NCBI GenBank assembly: GCA_003215555.1
Contig: QCKE01000013.1
Location: forward strand, 1 to 42,842
Length of the DNA: 42,842 bases
DNA from: Prochlorococcus sp. AG-409-K04
GTDB lineage: Bacteria; Cyanobacteriota; Cyanobacteriia; PCC-6307; Cyanobiaceae
Direction of reading: 5' to 3'
Position numbers and translations under genes: made by a program. Shown here in pieces: positions 38,310 to 42,842 of the stretch. The notes under the pieces are model-generated. The model was not told where the DNA came from. It searched no databases and saw only the letters and a program-made list of their open reading frames with translations. Position 1 is the first letter of the stretch. Each line of letters begins with the position of its first letter.

Positions 38310-39704
38310 ATGGGTTTAAAACTTTTACATTTGCATTTACATGGCTTAATAAGATCACATGATCTTGAATTAGGTAGGGATCCAGATACAGGTGGTCAGA
38401 CTTTGTATGTTTTAGAATTAGTAAAAAATTTAGCTTTATGTAAATCGGTAGAAAAAGTTGATTTAGTTACACGACTTATAAAAGATAGGAAATGCTCTCT
38501 CGATTATGCTCAATCAAGAGAGCAAATTGTTTCTGGTGCTCAAATCATTCGTATACCTTTTGGTCCCAATAGATATCTTCGTAAGGAATTGTTATGGCCA
38601 TATTTAGATAATCTCGCTGATTATTTGACTGATTATTTACAAAAATTGAATTCTTTACCAGATTGGATTCATGCTCATTATGCAGATGCAGGATATGTTG
38701 GTTCTATCGTTAGTAGCCGATTAGGTCTTCCTTTTGTTTTTACTGGTCATTCTCTAGGACGAGAAAAAAAACGTAGGTTAATTGAATCAGGTTTAGATTA
38801 TCAACAGATTGAAAATACTTATTCCATTACTAGACGAATCCAAGCAGAAGAGTTGTCTTTGAATAAAGCAAATTTGGTTGTGACTAGTACCACGCAAGAG
38901 GCAAATTATCAATATTCTAGATATAGAAATTTTGTGTCCAAACAAGCTAAAATTATTCCACCAGGAGTTGATTTAACGCGTTTTAATTATTCTTCAAATA
39001 TTAAAGTTTCTCCAGATATATCTAACTTATTTAAACCTTTTTTGAAAGATCTTTCTTTACCGCCGTTATTGTCAATTTCAAGAGCTGTTAGAAGAAAAAA
39101 TCTTCCAGCTTTAGTTGAAGCCTATGGTTCTTCAGATGTTTTAAGAAAAAAATATAATCTTATTCTTATGCTTGGAATTCGTAAGGATGTTCGTTTTTTA
39201 GACAAGCAGCAAAGAGATGTTTTTCAGCAAATTTTTGAATTAGTTGATAAATATAACTTGTATGGACATATTGCTTATCCGAAGTTTCATCGAAGAGATC
39301 AAATTCCTGGAGTGTATAAATGGGCGGCAGAAAGAAAAGGTTTTTTTGTTAATCCAGCTTTAACTGAGCCTTTTGGTTTGACTTTGCTTGAGGCTGCTGC
39401 TTGTGGTTTACCATTGGTTGCTACTAATGATGGTGGTCCAAAAGAGATACTCGCAAAATGTCGAAATGGTGTTTTGTGTGATGCAATGGATATAGAGAAT
39501 TTGCAAAAAACTTTAGAATCCTTATCTTTAGATCCTCGATTATGGGATCAATGGAGTAAGAATGGATTAGATGGTATAACAAAAAATTATAGTTGGCAGT
39601 CTCATGTATCTAAATATCTTTCATTAATGTCAAGTAATTTTGGCGTTCTTAACTCTCAATCTTTAGCGCAGGTTATTCCTATATCTGGAATTAAAGCAAG
39701 TTGA
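38310..39704 (+). CDS. Sucrose-phosphate synthase-type glycosyltransferase (glucosyltransferase domain only)
   Basis: The 464-residue protein is a GT4 glycosyltransferase of the sucrose-phosphate synthase type: DPDTGGQTLYVLEL near residue 27, HAHYADAGYVG, TGHSLGREK, IPPGVDLTRF, SRAVRRKN and the nucleotide-sugar segment NPALTEPFGLTLLEAAACG. It would join UDP- or ADP-glucose to fructose 6-phosphate for the compatible solute sucrose. Many picocyanobacterial versions, as I recall, are about 700 residues with a C-terminal HAD-type phosphatase domain; this one ends after the transferase domain and no such domain follows in any frame. A partner phosphatase is not in this window. Its 3' end overlaps a convergent gene by 49 bases. 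Confidence 0.8.
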   Translation: MGLKLLHLHLHGLIRSHDLELGRDPDTGGQTLYVLELVKNLALCKSVEKVDLVTRLIKDRKCSLDYAQSREQIVSGAQIIRIPFGPNRYLRKELLWPYLDNLADYLTDYLQKLNSLPDWIHAHYADAGYVGSIVSSRLGLPFVFTGHSLGREKKRRLIESGLDYQQIENTYSITRRIQAEELSLNKANLVVTSTTQEANYQYSRYRNFVSKQAKIIPPGVDLTRFNYSSNIKVSPDISNLFKPFLKDLSLPPLLSISRAVRRKNLPALVEAYGSSDVLRKKYNLILMLGIRKDVRFLDKQQRDVFQQIFELVDKYNLYGHIAYPKFHRRDQIPGVYKWAAERKGFFVNPALTEPFGLTLLEAAACGLPLVATNDGGPKEILAKCRNGVLCDAMDIENLQKTLESLSLDPRLWDQWSKNGLDGITKNYSWQSHVSKYLSLMSSNFGVLNSQSLAQVIPISGIKAS

Positions 39705-39919
39705 CGGTATGGTGGTTCTTCATTAATAAAGCCCCATTCGTTGAACACTTCTGAATTGTTGTGAGTAATCAATTGTTGATTATTAATTTTTTGCAAAATA
39801 AAACCTTCTTTTGCCATTTTTCTCATAAGTTTTGCTGATTCTTCAAATCTATAGGCCATTGCTTCTAATGATTCACAATCATTTGTTAATCCAGTTTCTT
39901 TCCAAGTGAAATAACCCAT
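39656..39919 (-). CDS. Small conserved-looking hypothetical protein (87 residues)
   Basis: An 87-residue protein starting MGYFTWKETGLTNDCESLE, with an amphipathic Met/Arg/Lys/Glu helix (about residues 20-45) and a C-terminal QQLITHNNSEVFNEWGF segment. It has no signal peptide, no membrane segment and no motif I can name. I believe similar small proteins sit beside mraY in other picocyanobacteria, but this is from memory and uncertain. Support is the good ATG, the protein-like composition, the 5-base spacing after mraY on the same strand, and its overlap with the end of the synthase gene. Confidence 0.68.
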   Translation of the reverse strand: MGYFTWKETGLTNDCESLEAMAYRFEESAKLMRKMAKEGFILQKINNQQLITHNNSEVFNEWGFINEEPPYRQLALIPDIGITCAKD

Positions 39920-39924
39920 TGGTT

Positions 39925-40998
39925 TTAAATATTTGATCGCAAGACTAAACCAATTAATACAAAGAATACGCTAAATAACCAAAATGTATTAACTACTTCT
40001 ATTTCTTTCTTTCCTTTTAATTCTAGATGATGATGTAGCGGAGCCATTTTCAATAATCTAAATCCTTTACCATATATTTTTTTGCTTAATTTGAAAATTC
40101 CTACTTGCAGAATAACTGAGATTGATTCTGCTAAAAATATTCCTCCCATTATGAATAATGTCCATAATCCGTTTGATATTAGTGCTATGCCAGCTAGTGT
40201 TGCTCCGATGGAAAGAGAACCTGTATCTCCCATAAAAATTTTTGCTGGTTTTCGATTATGTATTAGGAATCCAAGCCATGCTCCTGTCAGTGCTATACAA
40301 AAACGTGCGAGATCATAATTTTCTGGTGATCCTCTCAGTATTAGTTCAATTGCAAACCCTGTATAAATGATTCCGCTACATCCACTAGCTAAACCGTCGA
40401 GACCGTCAGTTAGATTGCTAGAGTTGCTCTCAGCAATTAATACGAATAAAGCTAAAGGCCATATATATATGCCCAAGTTTATAATGTGATTTTTCCATAA
40501 ATTAATTTCTGGATTGATTAATCCTTCTGAGTAAGTAAAGAATAGGAATATACAACCTATTAAAAATTGAAGTAGCAATTTTTCAATTGCTTTTAGTCCT
40601 TTATTATTGTTTAATTGGATACTTTTAAAATCATCAATTATTCCTATAAACATAAACCCTAGGGATAAAAAACTTATTGAAATTAATTCTTTAATAATTG
40701 TTGAATTTAGATTGCACAGTATTCCAATGCATAAACCAATAGGTATTACTATTAATCCTCCCATTATTGGGGTTCCAGACTTGCTAAAATGTCCTCTAGG
40801 TCCTTCTTCTCTGATTTTTTGAGTAATACTTTTTACTTTTAGTACAGGTATGACCCATTCTGTTATTTTTATACATAATAATAATGAAATTATTAAAGGT
40901 ATAAATAATAAATTTTTTTTTATTGTTAAGTCTATATAGAGACTTATTCCACAAATTACACTTATTAAAAAAACACTACTAAAATTGCTGCTTTTCAA
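39925..40998 (-). CDS. mraY: Phospho-N-acetylmuramoyl-pentapeptide transferase MraY
   Basis: MraY moves phospho-MurNAc-pentapeptide to undecaprenyl phosphate, making lipid I at the inner membrane face. The 357-residue protein is very hydrophobic, with about ten membrane segments, and contains DDFKSI, NLTDGLDGLA, MGDTGSLSIGA and the final APLHHHLELKG, all conserved catalytic-loop motifs. The start is a TTG at 40998, needed to include the first membrane segment. It is followed after 5 bases by the 87-residue gene and preceded by the DUF3134 gene. Confidence 0.95.
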   Translation of the reverse strand: MKSSNFSSVFLISVICGISLYIDLTIKKNLLFIPLIISLLLCIKITEWVIPVLKVKSITQKIREEGPRGHFSKSGTPIMGGLIVIPIGLCIGILCNLNSTIIKELISISFLSLGFMFIGIIDDFKSIQLNNNKGLKAIEKLLLQFLIGCIFLFFTYSEGLINPEINLWKNHIINLGIYIWPLALFVLIAESNSSNLTDGLDGLASGCSGIIYTGFAIELILRGSPENYDLARFCIALTGAWLGFLIHNRKPAKIFMGDTGSLSIGATLAGIALISNGLWTLFIMGGIFLAESISVILQVGIFKLSKKIYGKGFRLLKMAPLHHHLELKGKKEIEVVNTFWLFSVFFVLIGLVLRSNI

Positions 40999-41025
40999 TT
41001 TTTGTAATCAAATATTATTATTTTT

Positions 41026-41283
41026 TTAATCTTCCCATTCATCATCGATAATTTCTTCTTCATCTTCTGTCTTGTAATCCTCCTTTTCTCCCATAAGAGC
41101 AGATAATTCTTCTTCTTCTACTGTGCTGACTTCTTGTAACGCTGATGATTCATCTCCTATAAGCCTTCCACTGGTTTCTAGCCAACTGAGCAAATCTGGT
41201 TCTTCACGGAGTGGTAGAACTGGTGCTGGTTCTTCCCTGCTATATCTTGTTAGTGCAGGATTGATTGTATCGAGAGTGCTCAT
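41026..41283 (-). CDS. DUF3134 family small acidic protein
   Basis: The 85-residue protein begins MSTLDTINPALTRYSREEP and contains PAPVLPLREEPDLLSWLETSGRLI, the conserved core of the cyanobacterial DUF3134 family; its C-terminal third is strongly acidic (Glu/Asp runs). An in-frame start 39 codons upstream (41400) would overlap the divergent gene and add a Lys/Gln-rich extension with no family counterpart, so I chose the ATG at 41283. Function is unknown. It is divergent from the 64-residue membrane protein and precedes mraY. Confidence 0.8.
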   Translation of the reverse strand: MSTLDTINPALTRYSREEPAPVLPLREEPDLLSWLETSGRLIGDESSALQEVSTVEEEELSALMGEKEDYKTEDEEEIIDDEWED

Positions 41284-41342
41284 TGAATTTTTAATTGCAC
41301 CGAATTTACTAAGATAAACCATTATGAACTGAATTTGTTGTT

Positions 41343-41537
41343 TTGGGCAATAAGTTTTCTTTATTTGCTTTGACTTGGATACCCTCTGTTTTATTGGCAA
41401 TGGGTTTTCATTATTGGGGCATTATGCATCCGGAACCTTGGCAAATCAGACCTTTGGTAGTTTTTAGTTTGTTGTTTGGACCTTCAATTATTTTATTGAT
41501 TTATTTGTTTATTTCCGCCCGTTACTATCAAAATTAA
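41343..41537 (+). CDS. Small membrane protein of unknown function before argG
   Basis: A 64-residue protein with two hydrophobic segments (about residues 5-20 and 36-58) separated by a short [15 protein letters not shown] loop. The start is a TTG at 41343, the first possible one after an in-frame stop; a second TTG six residues on is also possible. No family is recognised. It is 19 bases upstream of argG on the same strand and may share its transcript. It could be a real small protein or a chance frame; the two regular membrane segments and the charged end support a gene. Confidence 0.6.
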   Translation: MGNKFSLFALTWIPSVLLAMGFHYWGIMHPEPWQIRPLVVFSLLFGPSIILLIYLFISARYYQN

Positions 41538-41556
41538 TTCATACGAGTTTTCAAAA

Positions 41557-42771
41557 ATGTCCAATTTTCATAAAGTAGTTCTTGCTTATTCTGGTGGAGT
41601 GGATACTAGTGCTTGTATTCCATATTTACAAAATGAGTATGGGGTTAAGGATGTTATAGCTTTTGCAGCAGATTTGGGTCAGGGCGATGAATTGGAGCAT
41701 ATCCGGCAGAAAGCATTGCAAGCAGGAGCATCAGAATCGATAGTTATTGATCTTATAGAACCTTTTGTGTCTGATTATGCTTTTCCTGCTATTAAAGCTA
41801 ATGCTCTTTATGAGGGGAAATATCCTCTTTCAACAGCTTTGGCTAGACCTTTAATTGCAAATAGGTTGGTTCAAATTGCGAACGATTTAAATGCTGATGC
41901 AGTTGCACATGGATGTACTGGCAAAGGTAATGATCAAGTCCGTTTTGACTTAGCTATAGCTTCTCTGGCACCAGAGTTACCAATATTAACTCCTGCACGT
42001 CAATGGTCTATGAGTCGTGAAGAATTAATTGTATATGGTGAGAAATTTGGAATTCCAGCACCTGTTAGCAAAAAGTCACCATATTCGATTGATGTGAATC
42101 TTTTGGGCAGGAGTATTGAAGCTGGTCCTTTGGAAGATTTATATCAGGCTCCTTCTGAGGATGTTTATCAAATGACTTCATCAATTGATAATTCGCCAGA
42201 AAAAGCCCAAGATTTAGAAATTGAATTTCAAGCTGGAATTCCTATTTCTATAGATGGCCTCCAGTTGGATCCAGTTAGTTTGATAAAGAAAGTAAACTCT
42301 ATTGCAGGAAATTTTGGTTTTGGTCGAATAGATATGATTGAAAATCGCGTAGTTGGAATAAAAAGTAGAGAGATATACGAAGCTCCTGGATTAATGTTAT
42401 TGATTAAATGTCATCAAGAACTAGAGAGTCTTACTTTATCGGGAGATGTCTTACGCACTAAGGGAAACCTTGAGAGACAATGGGCTGATTTGGTTTATCA
42501 AGGCTTTTGGTTTAGTCCATTAAAAAAAGCTTTAGATGCATTTATTGATGAAACTCAGAAAGATGTTAATGGTGTTATAAAAGTTAGATTGTATAAAGGA
42601 AATCTCATTATCCAAGGACGTAAATCATCTATAAATAGTTTGTATTCTTCTGATATTTCTACATATGGTTCAAATGATAAATTTGACCATACTTCAGCTG
42701 AGGGATTTATATATATATGGGGTCTTGCTAATAGAATTTGGGCATCAGTTACTCGTAAAAAGAATATTTAG
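41557..42771 (+). CDS. argG: Argininosuccinate synthase
   Basis: ArgG joins citrulline and aspartate with ATP to make argininosuccinate, the substrate of ArgH, which is also in this window. The 404-residue product has the PP-loop AYSGGVDTS (about residues 9-17), the [12 protein letters not shown] segment at about 119-130, the [12 protein letters not shown] segment and YEAPG near the C-terminus. Length is normal. It starts at an ATG, 19 bases after the 64-residue membrane protein. Its end overlaps the convergent gene at 42768-42842 by 4 bases. Confidence 0.97.
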   Translation: MSNFHKVVLAYSGGVDTSACIPYLQNEYGVKDVIAFAADLGQGDELEHIRQKALQAGASESIVIDLIEPFVSDYAFPAIKANALYEGKYPLSTALARPLIANRLVQIANDLNADAVAHGCTGKGNDQVRFDLAIASLAPELPILTPARQWSMSREELIVYGEKFGIPAPVSKKSPYSIDVNLLGRSIEAGPLEDLYQAPSEDVYQMTSSIDNSPEKAQDLEIEFQAGIPISIDGLQLDPVSLIKKVNSIAGNFGFGRIDMIENRVVGIKSREIYEAPGLMLLIKCHQELESLTLSGDVLRTKGNLERQWADLVYQGFWFSPLKKALDAFIDETQKDVNGVIKVRLYKGNLIIQGRKSSINSLYSSDISTYGSNDKFDHTSAEGFIYIWGLANRIWASVTRKKNI

Positions 42772-42842
42772 TTTTTCTCTGTTTCTGAGGTATCTGCGGT
42801 CTTTGCATCAGTTTTTTCATTTTGTTTATCGTCTATATTTTG
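42768..42842 (-). CDS. C-terminus of an unidentified gene, possibly rpsF (ribosomal protein S6) (partial)
   Basis: The minus strand is open from the window edge to a TAA at 42770-42768 and codes a charged tail ending [15 protein letters not shown]. It overlaps the argG stop by 4 bases. Ribosomal protein S6 of picocyanobacteria has a similar charged tail, and I recall rpsF beside argG in related genomes, but the visible 24 residues carry no diagnostic motif. The identity is therefore only a suggestion. Confidence 0.4.
   Translation of the reverse strand, partial: QNIDDKQNEKTDAKTADTSETEKN

Noticed and set aside
39705-40000. Remains of a sucrose-phosphatase domain after the synthase gene, as a frameshift.
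   Set aside because: No HAD motif was found in any + frame, and the region codes the 87-residue protein and mraY on the other strand.
41284-41400. A longer DUF3134 protein starting at 41400.
   Set aside because: The extra 39 residues have no family counterpart and would run through the divergent gene; the ATG at 41283 matches the family start.
1-42842. Prophage, insertion sequence, CRISPR array, toxin-antitoxin or defence genes.
   Set aside because: All recognised genes are core housekeeping genes, with no transposase, integrase, direct-repeat array or attachment site seen.

Overview
This window looks like a stretch of the core chromosome of a marine picocyanobacterium, most probably Prochlorococcus. 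The evidence is a low G+C content (about one third by eye), very short intergenic gaps, an NADP-type (plastid-like) GAPDH, a lumenal TLP40/CYP38-type cyclophilin, a DUF3134 protein, a sucrose-phosphate synthase-type glycosyltransferase, and a gene order that I recognise as the conserved dnaN neighbourhood of this genus. I cannot assign a strain or clade. I see no mobile element, prophage, CRISPR array, tRNA or rRNA.

Layout. From 1 to 29445 the genes run leftward from dnaN, with some on the opposite strand: dnaN, a PRC-barrel-like protein, purL, purF, a GyrA/ParC-type topoisomerase subunit, a TPR lipid-anchored-or-exported protein, queG, a DUF502 membrane protein, nusB, ftsY, a GAF-PP2C phosphatase, argH, a glycine-rich RRM protein, dus, msrB, grpE, dnaJ, a TusA-like protein, rsgA, ybaB/ebfC, murB, murC, gap2, thiL, the cyclophilin, efp, accB and pdxA. 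From 29806 to 42842 come thrC, a stand-alone DUF1400 protein, an ABC1/UbiB-type kinase, recN, uvrA, the sucrose-phosphate synthase-like gene, an 87-residue hypothetical, mraY, a DUF3134 protein, a 64-residue membrane protein, argG and the end of a further gene.

The only gap longer than 300 bases, 29446-29805 between dnaN and thrC, is the best candidate replication origin. It is very A/T rich, has one perfect DnaA box (TTATCCACA) and several near matches, and sits where the base composition of the + strand changes from A/C-biased (left) to T/G-biased (right).

The genes cover replication and repair (dnaN, topoisomerase, recN, uvrA), purine synthesis (purL, purF), cell wall (murB, murC, mraY), protein folding (dnaJ, grpE), translation and ribosome maturation (efp, rsgA, dus, queG), secretion (ftsY), arginine and threonine synthesis (argG, argH, thrC), and central or cofactor metabolism (gap2, accB, thiL, pdxA). 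Many neighbours overlap or abut, and convergent genes end within a few bases of each other. I found no obvious new defence or mobile system. The most interesting items are the origin, the topoisomerase subunit that lacks a visible GyrA box and has a long hairpin before it, the phosphatase-domain-less sucrose-phosphate synthase, a dus ribosome-binding site inside a possible hairpin, and several conserved-looking small or orphan proteins.
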